A DNA stretch of 64,000 nucleotides from Periplaneta americana. Its lineage: Eukaryota > Arthropoda > Insecta > Blattodea > Blattidae. The translations under genes were made by a program, and so were the position numbers. Below are positions 1 through 10,151 of the stretch, piece after piece (position 1 is the first letter of the stretch; the number at the start of each line of letters is the position of its first letter). The stretch lies in contig NC_091131.1 of assembly GCF_040183065.1 (NCBI RefSeq), positions 12,486,800-12,550,799 of the forward strand, written 5' to 3'. The notes under the pieces are model-generated. The model searched no databases, was not told the DNA's origin, and saw only the letters and a program-made list of their open reading frames with translations.

Positions 1-129
1 CACCTGTTTTTAACATGATCAAGAAATAATATGAAAAATTTACGTGGACATGTTGGAAAATTGGCTGATGTCACAGCTTAATGAAAACAGGGGTAATGAT
101 TACATCTTTCAACAAGACAGCTGTATACC
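1..129. other. No gene recognised
   Basis: AT-rich sequence with nothing recognisable. Confidence 0.5.
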
Positions 130-290
130 AAGCAAATTGGCTCAGACTATAACATTTGAGACTCACGTTCAGAAGGTCCTGGGTTCAAAACCCCATAGCC
201 GAACAATCTGACTGGGGTTTTTCATGGTTTTCCTCAGTCACAAAGGCAAATGCCAGATTGGAGATTTATATATCATGATTCATCACCGCG
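130..290 (+). mobile_element. tRNA-derived SINE-like repeat
   Basis: A B-box-like 'GGGTTCAAAACCCC' near 181 is followed by 'CTGACTGGGGTTTTTCATGG' and 'TTTTCCTCAGTC', the tail type seen in insect tRNA SINEs. The A box is weak and the borders are approximate. Confidence 0.4.
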
Positions 291-299
291 CAATCACCA

Positions 300-910
300 G
301 TATTATAAACATTAATCAAAATCTAAAATCAGTTGCATGAACATAAATAGAAAACACAGTAGAAACAGGAAGTCAACAATAGTAACCACGACCTATTGGT
401 ATACCTGCAGATTCTAAACACATGATATAACCATAGATGTTAAAGTATGTATAAATAAACTTGAAAAAAAAAGGCTGTCTGGCTCACTACTTCAGAGATG
501 TGAGGATTATATAAATCAAATTTCCCACAAAGATGGATAGAATGCACAGGACAAGAAGATGGCACATAAATGTAGTGTTCGTCGTGATTTTTTCTTTTGG
601 GTGTTTGTGAAGGATACTGTCTTTGTGCCTCCACTCACTGCTGATCTCCAGAACCTTCGCAACTGTCACCGCTGTTGTGGCTCTGATCAACTGTGATATG
701 CTGACATACATGTGAGATGAAATGGATTATCATATAGATGTCTGCCGTATCTGCAGAAGTGGACACATTTCAGCGAAAATAAAGTTGATGAAAATTAGTG
801 AGTTGTAACTGGATTGTACTCATTGACTGCTCTCTTGACAACAAAACCCAAGAATAATTTGTTAAAAGACATTTTACTCTTAAAGAGTAGTCCTTTTTTT
901 TTTTCTTTAA
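300..910. other. Unassigned intergenic DNA
   Basis: AT-rich, with only short chance ORFs on both strands. No domain, splice pattern or repeat was recognised. Confidence 0.5.
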
Positions 911-916
911 TTTCAG

Positions 917-1175
917 TCCACACCTGTGGAGTAATGGTCAGCGCGTCTGGCCACGTAACCAGGTGGCCCGGGTTCGAATCCCGGTCAGGGCAAGTTACCT
1001 GGTTGAGGTTTTTTTCTGGGGTTTTCCCTCAACCCAATACGAGCAAATGCTGGGTAACTTTCAGTGCTGGACCCCGGACTCATTTCACCGGCATTATCAC
1101 CTTCATTTCATTCAGACGCTAAATAACCTAGATGTTGATACAGCTTCGTAAAAAACCCAATAAAATAAAAAAAAA
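917..1175 (+). mobile_element. SINE family A copy 1
   Basis: Starts 'TCCACACCTGTGGAG' and carries the pol III B-box 'GGTTCGAATCCCGG'. It then has the family body ('GGTTTTCCCTCAACCCAATA', 'GCTGGACCCCGGACTCATTT') and the end 'CCCAATAAAATAAAAAAAAA'. Confidence 0.92.
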
Positions 1176-1249
1176 TATATTTAATTCCATAACTGTGTTT
1201 ATTAACAAAATGTCAAGAAGTGTACTGCTGTTTTATGTAAAAAAAATAA

Positions 1250-2431
1250 AGTCATTCATTCATATGCAAATCACAGAAACCTGCAGAAAAGTATATTCTA
1301 TTATCCATGTGCTAAAAAGGATAAATGTTCATCTACCCTCTTGCTTAAAAAGGTCCCTTGTGCAGACACTTGTATTTCCCTATTTCGACTATGCAGACAT
1401 TTTACTAACTGACCTCTCCAGCGACAACAAAATGAAACTTCAACGTGCTCATAATTTGTGTGTACGTTTTGTAAGCAATGTTCGTAAATATGATCATATT
1501 ACCCCATCCCTGGAAGCAATAGGTTGGCTTAAACTAGATAAGAAAAGAAATTTACATTCACTTCTCTTTCTCTTCGAAATCTCGAACTCTTCTATTCCTT
1601 TGTACCTGTCGTCTCGCTTCACTTACCTTTCTTCCCACCATAATCTGAACACACGCTCTCGTCATGAAACAATACTAACAATACCATCCCATCGCACCTC
1701 CTCATACTCATCTTCTTTCACAATAGCCCTGCCAAGACTCTGGAATTCGCTGCCTGCTAGCATCAGGGACTGTCGAAATAAAATGGAATTCAAACGCAAA
1801 CTTACTAGGCAATTGGTCAGTAATTGATTTCTTGTAAATAGTTTCCTTAATCTATCACAAAATATTTCCATATCCAGTAATTTAATCGCTATACAATTTT
1901 GTTATTCTAGATTTAATTTGTAATTCAGTAAATATAAAATATTCTTTGTTTCTCTATGATAAATTATCTAGCTTTAATTAGTCAGGTAATCTCTTCGTAC
2001 TTTGATTTTATTGTAATTGTAATTGTAAATTTAATACTAATTGTAATGTTATTTGTAATTGTAATTATAAATTTAATACTAATTGTAATTTTATTTTTCA
2101 TATTATAGTTGGAATCTCCTGGTAGAGTCCACACCTGTGGAGTAACGGTCAGCGCGTCTGGCTGTGAAACCAGGTGGCCCGGGTTCGAATCCCGGTTGGG
2201 GCAAGTTATCTGGTTGAGGTTTTTTCTGGGGTTTTCCCTCAACGCAATACGGGCAAATGCTGGGTAACTATCGGTGCTGGACCCCGGACTCATTTCACTG
2301 GCATTATCACCTTCATATCATTCAGACGCTAAATAACCTAGATGTTGATACAGCGTCGTATAATAACCCAATAAAAAAAATCTCCTGGTAGAGGGCAGAG
2401 AAGGCCTGACTGCCTTATCTCTACCAGGTTA
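1250..2431 (+). mobile_element. CR1-like non-LTR retrotransposon 3' end, with nested SINE
   Basis: The frame to 1827 encodes the C-terminal part of a reverse transcriptase. It contains 'LVFPYFDYADILLTDLSS', 'KMKLQRAHNLCVRFVSNVRK' and 'LPRLWNSLPASIRDCRN', typical of the CR1/Jockey group. An AT-rich 'TTGTAATTGTAAATTTAATA' zone follows. The 3' end ends in 'AAATAAATAAATA' after 2400. The rest of the element is absent (5' truncated). A SINE is inserted at 2128. Confidence 0.8.
2128..2378 (+). mobile_element. SINE family A copy 2, inserted in the LINE 3' UTR
   Basis: A complete SINE flanked by a perfect 15-bp duplication AATCTCCTGGTAGAG (2113-2127 and 2379-2393). Confidence 0.95.
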
Positions 2432-2454
2432 AATAAATAAATACTACTAAATAC

Positions 2455-2665
2455 TATGTTCTTACCAAGGGCAGATCTTTCACTGCAAACCCAGCACTCT
2501 CCAATCTTTCTTATTTTCAGACTTCCTCTCAGTCCCCTCATACGATCCATTGTTGTTTATTATCTGATGTTTTCTTCTGCTCCAGACTGTTCTCCCATTC
2601 ACCATTCCTTCCAGTGTATCCTTCAGCAGGCAGTTTCTTCTTATCAGCGACCCAGCCACTTCACA
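2455..2665 (-). mobile_element. Non-LTR retrotransposon C-terminal fragment
   Basis: The minus frame reads 'RRNCLLKDTLEGMVNGRTV' and 'SENKKDWRVLGLQ'. The DNA matches the fragments at 32768 and 13640, for example 'CACCATTCCTTCCAGTG' and 'CTTCAG.AGGCAGTTTCTTCT'. It is degraded. Confidence 0.6.
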
Positions 2666-3405
2666 GCAGTCATGAATATCCATACTATAAGTGTTTCAAA
2701 ATATGCACTTAACATGTACAGGGAATTAATTTTATTTTTACTTCAATTTTTATTGTACCTGAGTTTTTTAATGTACTTCACTCCCACCCCCTCTACTAGT
2801 AAACTTCCAATCGTCCTCCACACAGAACCAAGGCCGCGTATGCAGTCAAAGTCGCCAGTGAGTATAGTGCGTTCCAGAAATATGTTCGCGTTTTCCAGTG
2901 ACAAAAGAGCTTTCAATATTGAATCATATTTTTGCACAGGTACTGTCGTACATTTGCCTACGTCGCATTCCGATTTTCCCCACCCACTTCTGCTTGCTTC
3001 TCTGTAAAGGCTAATGGCTGGGCTGTCTTAGATCTTTTCTGAAAACATCAATTTCTGTCAGGAATTGGACGTCTACGTAATATTATACAACTGTTTAAAA
3101 TAAGTTAAATAAGAGGGCCTCGTGATTTCCCTCGTTTCTACGACCCTGTGACAAAACCAATTGGATGGGCAGTAGATAGTATGTCTGAGTAATTTTATCT
3201 TTTCGGATCGGGCAGAGATGACGATTGAATTTACAGTACGTAAGCCTACTCTTTTATAGAGTAGGTACAAAATTACTTCAACATGAGTTGAAGCCGAAAC
3301 TGGTATTTGGAATTAGGTGCAATAGTCTATAGTGCGATAATGTGTACAAAAGAACTGAACCCTATATCGAAATGAACGGCCACCATTTTAAAATAGTACA
3401 TTATG
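2666..3405. other. Unassigned DNA
   Basis: No gene was recognised. A short 'GTTGAAGCCGAAACTGGTAT' near 3288 resembles the tail of the hammerhead-like motifs seen elsewhere, without the rest. Confidence 0.4.
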
Positions 3406-3410
3406 CAACG

Positions 3411-4078
3411 AGCCTATAATGATAGTAATTAAGAATCGAGTACGGATATTTATGAAACGAGCGCAAGCGAGTTTCATAATTTTCATACGAGCTTCTTAAT
3501 TACCATTATAGGCGAGTTTCATACGACTTTTTATGCTCGACCATATTTCTAACTTGAAATTACCGGTATTCAGATTTATACATTTTATTTGTAGGTATCT
3601 GACAAGATCGGAAGTGACCTTGTTCTAGGTCGTGAATTATGAGATGTGCGCAGACGCGAAAGTATTGATTTTTTTCCGAGGAACAATAATGTCATTGACC
3701 TTGACGTAGTCCCGTTAAACTTGATTATTGAATTCGACATTGAAAAACGAGATGACAAATTGAATTTATTTGAATATTATTTACAATTAACGCTAATTAT
3801 TATAGTAACAGAACATAACCTTCTGCGACAGTATTGGATTTCCAGCCTCCGTGACTTTTCGCTAATTCTCTTTCGATTGCATATCCGAGAATAATCGATA
3901 CTTGCGGTTTTATAACGGTACAAAGCTGACTTGTCATTGGCTGAACACATGTAAGCTGAGTTATCATTGGCTGAAGACCTGTACTTTAATGAGTAGGTGT
4001 ACTTTAATGACATGCATTAAAGGACTGCTACCGGGTGTATAGGCCTAATTAGTACATTTCGGCATGGTCGAGCATAAA
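3411..4078. mobile_element. Foldback / MITE-like element
   Basis: TTATGCTCGACCAT (3531-3544) and its exact inverse (4064-4077) form 14-bp terminal repeats. Just outside lies a second hairpin: 'GCCTATAATGATAGTAATTA' (3412 onward) pairs with 3500-3525 with a few differences. Between its arms is the palindrome TATGAAAC...GTTTCATA. No coding. Confidence 0.55.
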
Positions 4079-4082
4079 ATAT

Positions 4083-4640
4083 GTTTAAATATCCATATTA
4101 TGCTTATTTTTCAATTTAACTTCATTCTCTATATTGTACGCTAATATGCTATAGACAGTATAATATACACTGCATAATGAATACGTCTGAATGGATAGCT
4201 CAGTTCGTGAGTAAAAACACTCATTGTTAATACAGTACTGTATTTTGATTAAACAAAAACCTAATGAAAATTATCAAACACAAAATCGCGACATTTCCTA
4301 GTTTACGTAAATGGATGAACTACTTTTCTTCCCTCCTATACATAGTAGAGTGAATTATTTGTATTTTACGCAAGTATCATCTAACTCCAGTTGTGGAAGG
4401 GGTTAGCAAACGGTACTTTCGGTTCTCAACTATTAATCCAAAGGTATAACCAGGTTAATATTAGAAATGTTAGTAAAAATAAAATGATGTCCCTGTATTT
4501 CAATAATATATGTTGTTTACTTTCTATATTCAGTTTGTATTTTTTCCTATTTTAATATAAAAAACTAATCAATTTATTTTGTATTTTTTCTCAAAGCTAT
4601 GTGATGGTGCTTACAATATTTTACTCTCCAACCCTTCTAA
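4083..4640. other. Presumed intron before the zinc-finger exon
   Basis: AT-rich. A branch-like 'TTCTAAT' and a pyrimidine run lead into the acceptor at 4660. No upstream coding exon was recognised. Confidence 0.4.
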
Positions 4641-4661
4641 TATTAGCACTTTCTTACTTAG

Positions 4662-5585
4662 CAGGTATCCTCATCACTCCTGGGAAGTGCACTTGTCTTA
4701 AAATTAAAGCAAAAAATCCAAGAAAAAATTCAAGCTGCTGTTGTTACAACCACTGTAGATGAACCTGATGATTTAGTAAACAATAATATATGCACAGAAT
4801 CACCAGAAGGTGTTAGTTCTTCTGGGAATATACAAGAGACGGAAGCAAACAGCGGTGAAGTTCCTCAGAAATTCCACCACTGTAGATCTTGTGCCAGAGT
4901 GTTCTTCTGTACGAATGCGCTACGTGCGCACATACGTGACTGCACAGGGAGGAGGAAGCAGTACCGTTGCAATTCTTGTCCTCTTGCGTTCAGCTCCAGG
5001 AAAGTTCTGTTGAACCATAGACTCATACACTCTGCGAAGAATTCGAGACGCGGACACACGTGTGAAACGTGCCGGCGACATTTTATTCTCAAGTCATCTC
5101 TGAGAAAACACAGGCAGTCTCAAGTGTGTAAAGGCACCAGGATGAGGTGCTACAGAAAACTGCCCCAGCATTTCTGTGTGGAATGCGGTGAAGGATTCCT
5201 CAATTCCAGCAACTTGGCACTGCATCAGAAACTACACAAAGTCGACAAGTCTCGTCGAAGTGATAGCGCTAAATACACCGGGAGCCAGCAGGCGGGGACT
5301 TCAGGCACCAGAACAGCAAGGCGATACCAATGCACCTATTGTTACGAAGCCTTCATAGATCGGCGGTCTGTTACACTACATGAGAAGCTGCATACTGATA
5401 AAGAGTTCGCAGCATTCGACGAACATAGACGTCAGATTCAAAGAAAATACCAGCTAATGCTGATGATGCAGAAACAGCATAAGGAGAGTAACAAAAAAAA
5501 GTTTCACTGTAGTATTTGTGGCCGATGTTACTCAAGGGAGCTGTTGCTTCATATGCATACAAGACTGCACCATGCTATTTCATAA
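4662..5585 (+). CDS. C2H2 zinc-finger protein, terminal exon
   Basis: This is the last exon of a probable nuclear DNA-binding zinc-finger protein. The frame is open from the splice acceptor to the TAA at 5583-5585, about 306 residues. A stop (TAG, 4659-4661) precedes it immediately and there is no upstream ATG, so the exon must be reached by splicing. The acceptor is a tandem NAGNAG, 'ttcttacttagcag', so the exon starts at 4662 or 4665. After an acidic, Ser/Thr-rich leader come six finger modules: 'CRSCARVFF...HIRDC' (C2HC), 'CNSCPLAF...HRLIH', 'CETCRRHF...C' (C2HC), 'CVECGEGF...HQKLH', 'CTYCYEAF...HEKLH' and 'CSICGRCY...HTRLH'. Linkers are long and irregular rather than TGEKP, as in many insect-specific fingers. 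Upstream exons were not recognised. The target is unknown. Confidence 0.8.
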   Translation, partial: QVSSSLLGSALVLKLKQKIQEKIQAAVVTTTVDEPDDLVNNNICTESPEGVSSSGNIQETEANSGEVPQKFHHCRSCARVFFCTNALRAHIRDCTGRRKQYRCNSCPLAFSSRKVLLNHRLIHSAKNSRRGHTCETCRRHFILKSSLRKHRQSQVCKGTRMRCYRKLPQHFCVECGEGFLNSSNLALHQKLHKVDKSRRSDSAKYTGSQQAGTSGTRTARRYQCTYCYEAFIDRRSVTLHEKLHTDKEFAAFDEHRRQIQRKYQLMLMMQKQHKESNKKKFHCSICGRCYSRELLLHMHTRLHHAIS

Positions 5586-5985
5586 GGATCCATTACCATG
5601 GCGATTACAGTGAAAACCTGAAAAACGCATATTGACTGTTCATTTGTTTTATCAGTAGAGTATATGGTATATCTTTACGAACTTAAACATTTGAACTTTT
5701 TTCCATTGCTTTTGTATTAGTCAAAATAAGTAAGTTTGTTTCTTGACGGCCTTTTCCATTACAAAGGCTGTTAAACTCGAGATTGATTACACAGGCCTGC
5801 AAAATTAAGGGTCATAAAAACTTTCCTAAAAATGTATGCTACATTTATGGTTTCTTGGCGTGCTGAATCCAAAACTGAGCTCAGATTTTCTCTATCACTT
5901 ACCATTTTTCTGCAACATGCGTTGGCACTTTCAGCAATGTGAATGTAGCATTATTGAATTGAATATGGAAAATTGACGAAATGAA
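5586..5985 (+). other. Putative 3' UTR of the zinc-finger gene
   Basis: This is non-coding AT-rich sequence after the stop. No canonical AATAAA was seen within 400 nt; one occurs at about 6587. Confidence 0.3.
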
Positions 5986-5989
5986 ATAT

Positions 5990-6250
5990 GTCCTGTGACA
6001 AATATTAACTTCGAAATTTTATCCCATTGGTGACACGACAGATGACAAGACGGTACTCCAGTTCTGTCCAGATTCATGCCAGTATGTCCTCTGATATTGA
6101 CTCCACTGCTTTGTGATGCGTCGTCTCAGGTCGTTCAGATTTTGTGCCATGGGTGTGACAGACACGAAGTCTTTGGTATACCTTCATAGAAAGAAGTCGC
6201 TGGTTAAGTCTGGAGATCGCGGGTGCCAGAGTGACATTGGTGAGGTGTAT
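5990..6250 (-). pseudogene. Tc1/mariner-like transposase C-terminal relic
   Basis: Across shifting minus frames one reads remnants of the 'SPDL..FFLWGY.K' region ('PATSFYEGIPKTSCLSHPWH') and then 'RRRITKQWSQYQRTYWHES'. This matches the end of transposases of the type also present at 14371 and 23823. It is heavily decayed. The terminal 'CTTTCTGAATCACCCTGTA' at 7399-7417 may be an end of a related element. Confidence 0.45.
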
Positions 6251-6681
6251 TCTGCATGACCGATCCAACGTTCTGGGAGTGTATTGTTACACTTCCATAA
6301 GATATGCCATACCGCAGATTATGGCATCTATAGTTCCGTATTAGCCCGCCTTGTTGACTTGCTAGGATTACAGATCTTATCCTGTTTACTTTACTTCTGA
6401 AGTCTATGAATGGACGTTTCTAGAACGTAAACAGCCACTAGTTTCTAATTACCTCACGCAGCATGCAATGCAATTTTTATGTGGTGCATTCTTACCAAAT
6501 TCAATTTAAAGTTTCACTATTCTGTTACAACAGCCCCTCGTTCGTGAAAATTCCATGACACGAAACTCTTCTTGTTTGCTTTGATAGCAAATAAACACAC
6601 AATAACTTTAGACCTGCCGCTTTCACTATTTTGAATAATTGATCTTTTACCATTGTTGTCACTCTCGCTAGAGATCTTTAC

Positions 6682-7378
6682 CAGTGTTGCCAACATGGTG
6701 ATTTTCCCACTAAATCTAGTTTTTTTCTCTCTCTTGTCGGTGGGGAAAAATTATTGAACAGTGGGCAGTGGGAAATCTAGTTTTTTCGCGTTCAGGGCAG
6801 TGTAATTTTTTTTTTTCCTTAAGTAACTAAACTCGACTTTGTTCTATGTTAGCAAGTCCCGAATCATACATAACACGTGGAGGCACCACACTATGTTTCA
6901 ACTTGGTATGAAGTTTTTCAATAGTCTATAAAGATGCTTCAGATATGAGCCCATTCAAAGAACTAGGCGAGTTCACACTTTCTATGCTCTGTCTTTCCTG
7001 CTCAAATACGGAAGTAGAAAGGCTATTTAGCCAGATGAATATAATTAAAACCAAAATTAGAAATAGAATGGGGACAAAGGATCACAGTCAATTTTGACAG
7101 TTAAGGCTGACTGAGATGGCGTAATAAATGTGTTCAACACTGTTAAAAAAACTACGGCTGAAATTTAAGAAGAAGATGAAGACGATGTCGATGGTAATGA
7201 TTATGTAGAATCTCTTCTTTTGTAGTTTCGGCAAGTGTTTAATCATTATTTATAGCTTATTATTCCTATTTTTTAAATATGTAATATACATATAAAAATC
7301 TTGTGGGTTTTATGAAAAATTTAGTGGGTTTTTTTAAGCGTTTAAGTGTATTTCTGCAAACTGGAGTTGGCAATGCTG
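6682..7378 (+). mobile_element. hAT-type element, internally deleted (697 bp)
   Basis: Ends CAGTGTTGCCAAC and GTTGGCAATGCTG form an imperfect inverted repeat. Near-identical 8-bp duplications flank it (ATCTTTAC 6674-6681, GTCTTTAC 7379-7386). Inside, 6944-7096 encodes a hAT dimerisation-domain remnant, 'CSNTEVERLFSQMNIIKTKI'. The rest of the transposase is missing. Confidence 0.85.
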
Positions 7379-7419
7379 GTCTTTACTTTTGTACCATCCT
7401 TTCTGAATCACCCTGTATA

Positions 7420-8080
7420 ATCCTCTGACTTTTGGAACACAGTATATTCAGGTATGCGTATGTAATGAGCCCAATAGAGTAGGCAACCTGTCTGGTCATA
7501 CCTATTTGCCCTGATGATGGAACCTGTACGTTGTTTCGATATGTTGGAAATGTCTTGTTCCAGGACATAGTGGAATACCCAAAAGCGTAATTTTAATCCC
7601 TTAATGAAGGTCTCACAAATTAAAATTCGTTGTACAAGACTGTACCTTATTTTGACAATACAACTGCAAGGTAGTACATACTTGTGGAAATGATAAGCAG
7701 TATCAGCTGCAGCTGTTATGAAGGAATAGCCTACAGACTGAGGACGTGATCAGAGGTGAGAACAGCGACATTGCTTACTTCACTGTTGTGATGAATATTA
7801 TTATATCCCACAACAGCAGTGGAAACATTGTGCAGGAATTGAAAGGATCCTATGGTGGTTAAGATAGAGTAAAAGGAAATTAATAGTTTTTTATGTTTTT
7901 CATACATAATTTAATATATTTGAATTGAGTATACTTTTTATTCTGATTTTTTTTTTTGTTATATTCTAATTACTTGGTGAACCTGCTTAAAATCGTCTTA
8001 TGTGTACATTTTGTGAAATATTATGTCACAAAAACCAAAGAATCACATTTTAGTAATTTCTATAACTACATCTTTTCCAG
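7420..8080. other. Unassigned DNA
   Basis: No gene. 'CTGATGATGGAACCTGTACG' near 7511 resembles the start of the hammerhead-like motifs but lacks the matching second half. Confidence 0.4.
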
Positions 8081-8081
8081 A

Positions 8082-8157
8082 TGTATTTCAGAAAGTATAA
8101 TTTGTATTTCAGAAAGTGTAATTTGTATTTCAGATTCCTCAATTGTATTTCACATAA
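8082..8157 (+). repeat. Short 21-bp tandem array, left arm
   Basis: 'TGTATTTCAGAAAGTRTAAT' recurs at 8082, 8103, 8124 and 8144 (periods 21, 21, 20). An array of the same motif in reverse orientation is at 9240-9415. Confidence 0.75.
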
Positions 8158-8214
8158 TTGAATCATATATTTTTCCATGTTGAATCTTTCGTACACTACT
8201 TTTAACACTTGAAT

Positions 8215-8910
8215 ATAAATAATTGATTAAATGGCGATCTTACTCGTGTTAATTGTGTAAGCATGTGCATCTTACAGCTGTTTCGGTGCTATTCGCCACC
8301 ATCCTCAGAGCCTACTAGATCTCGGCGTCATCTCGAACTTGTCGAAAAGTGTTGAAATGTGGTGTCAAATAGTGTGTGTGTTCTGAAATTGATCTTTGTG
8401 TTGAGTATTTGATCAGGGTTTGTTTTAGTGTGTCTGTATATTTCATATTGTTTTGTTCTAGTGTGTTGAGTTTTTGGTTTTTGCGTTGTATATGTAGGAT
8501 TTCCATGTCTGTATTTATGTTCTTGCTAACCACACATACAATAACATAAATACAGACATGGAAATCCAAACCACACATACAATAACATAAATACAGACAT
8601 GGAAATCCTACACATATAACCCAAAAACTAAAAACTCAACACACTAGAACAATATGAAATATACAGACACAGTAAAACACACCCTGATCAAATTCTCAAC
8701 ACACAGATCAATTTCAGAACACACACACTATTTGACACCACATTTCAACACTTTTCAACAATCGAACGCACCCACACAACAGGCAGCAAAGTTCGAGATG
8801 ACGCCGAGATCTAGTAGGCTCTGAGGATGGTGTGAAGAAGCACCGAAACAGCTGTAAGCCGCACATGCTTACACAATTAACACGAGTAAGATCGCCATTT
8901 AATCAATATT
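8215..8910. mobile_element. Palindromic pair of Penelope-like retroelement fragments
   Basis: Two arms of about 300 bp are reverse complements of each other (about 8230-8535 and 8575-8905), with a 33-bp direct duplication in the centre (8536 and 8574). The minus-strand arm encodes 'SKNINTDMEILHIQRKNQKL' and 'RSISEHTHYL'. This resembles C-termini I recall from Penelope-like GIY-YIG retroelements. Both arms carry a hammerhead-like motif. Confidence 0.5.
8817..8860 (+). ncRNA. Hammerhead-ribozyme-like motif
   Basis: In order: GGCT (8817, stem I strand), CTGAGGA core, one extra T, GGTG/CACC stem II (8829-8832 and 8841-8844), GAA, ACAG/CTGT stem III (8848-8855), cleavage-position A (8856), AGCC (8857-8860) pairing with GGCT. 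Penelope-like elements are known to carry hammerheads. The extra T and short stem III may impair activity. Confidence 0.4.
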
Positions 8911-9024
8911 CATATATTTTAGTTGTCATGGAAACTATGTCATTGTTTATCATGAGTTTGCAATAACAAATTTATTAGGTTTCATTTTGTCTTTGACTTC
9001 CCAGTATTTTACAATTTATTTTGT

Positions 9025-9094
<70 letters not shown>
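9025..9094. repeat. (TA)n(CA)n microsatellite
   Basis: About 42 bp of TA followed by about 27 bp of CA. Confidence 0.98.
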
Positions 9095-9098
<4 letters not shown>

Positions 9099-9239
9099 CA
9101 TTGAAAAACAGTGAATTACAAACTACTGTATGTGTATTGTAATTTTTAAATTAAGGTACTTACAGTAGTTCAAAAGAATTATTCATAATCCTATGAATGT
9201 TAAAATTATGCATATAGCAAATTGTTGGCTCATGCTATT

Positions 9240-9415
9240 CTGAAATACAATTAACACTTCCTGAAATAAAGTTGATAACTTCTGAAATACAAATCACTAA
9301 TCTGAAATACAATCGATGAATCTGAAATACAAATTATACTTTCTGAAATGCAATTGATTAATCTGAAATACAAATGACGCTTTCTGAAATTAAATTGACC
9401 AGTTATGAAATACAT
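9240..9415 (-). repeat. Short tandem array, right arm (inverted)
   Basis: 'CTGAAATACAAAT' and variants occur about nine times every 17-21 bp. They are the reverse complement of the array at 8082-8157. Confidence 0.75.
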
Positions 9416-9419
9416 ATGG

Positions 9420-10148
9420 AAAAGGTGTAGTGTATAATCTTGATAAACAAGCACGCTAATTTTCACGAGTGTGTGTAATGAAGATTATACACATGTTACA
9501 TACAACGTTTTATGCTATTCTAGCATTAAAATGTATAAAAAAGAAACTATTATAAATTTACAAACTGTAATGTTATGATATAGTAGAGACATGAATACTG
9601 GATATGACGTAATATATTGCATGGTTGCTAAGTAACCGTTTCTAAGACAATGTTATTTTGTTGTTGTTTTGAAGCTTTTTCTTACAAATATGCTGTACAA
9701 AATTGTGTTGTGAAGGCGGTGATGTCATGGAATACTAGTTGCTAGGTAACCTTTTCTGGCACCAGTACCAGAATTAGGCCAGTTGTGCATGATTTATAGC
9801 GTCATAACAAGAGTGTTTTAATGCTAGGATTGCATAAACATTATTATGTTTCTTTTTACAGTAGATTTGTGTCAGTGAATACATAACTGGTGTATTCTGT
9901 TCTTTATACAGAGTGGGGCCAAAAAAAAAGAGTAACTGAATGAAAGAATAGGACTGAATGGCTGCCATGTTATCGGACAGTAACATGCTCAACATGTCTC
10001 CCTTTATTACAAACAACATATTCCATGCATGTGACTGTTGCATTGACCAAGGCTGAATACTGGTCTGGTAGTCCAGTGTTATAGCCCAATAACAGATTCA
10101 TTGTTATTGCGAAACTGTTGCAGGTTTGTGGGTGTTGGTCTAAAACAC
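9420..10148. other. Unassigned DNA
   Basis: 'GTTGCTAAGTAACCGTTTCT' (about 9625) and 'GTTGCTAGGTAACCTTTTCT' (about 9737) form a loose direct repeat. No gene was recognised. Confidence 0.4.
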
Positions 10149-10151
10149 TCA

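Noticed and set aside
917-1175. tRNA gene in SINE family A
   Set aside because: Only the promoter boxes remain; eight interspersed copies with target duplications show a retroposon.
1982-2293. Coding ORF 'MSPGSSTDSYPAF...' on minus, also at 63393-63584 and 52701-52898
   Set aside because: It is the antisense or sense translation of the SINE body and recurs with every copy.
3646-4013. ORFs on both strands of 3646-4013
   Set aside because: They lie inside a foldback element and show no domain.
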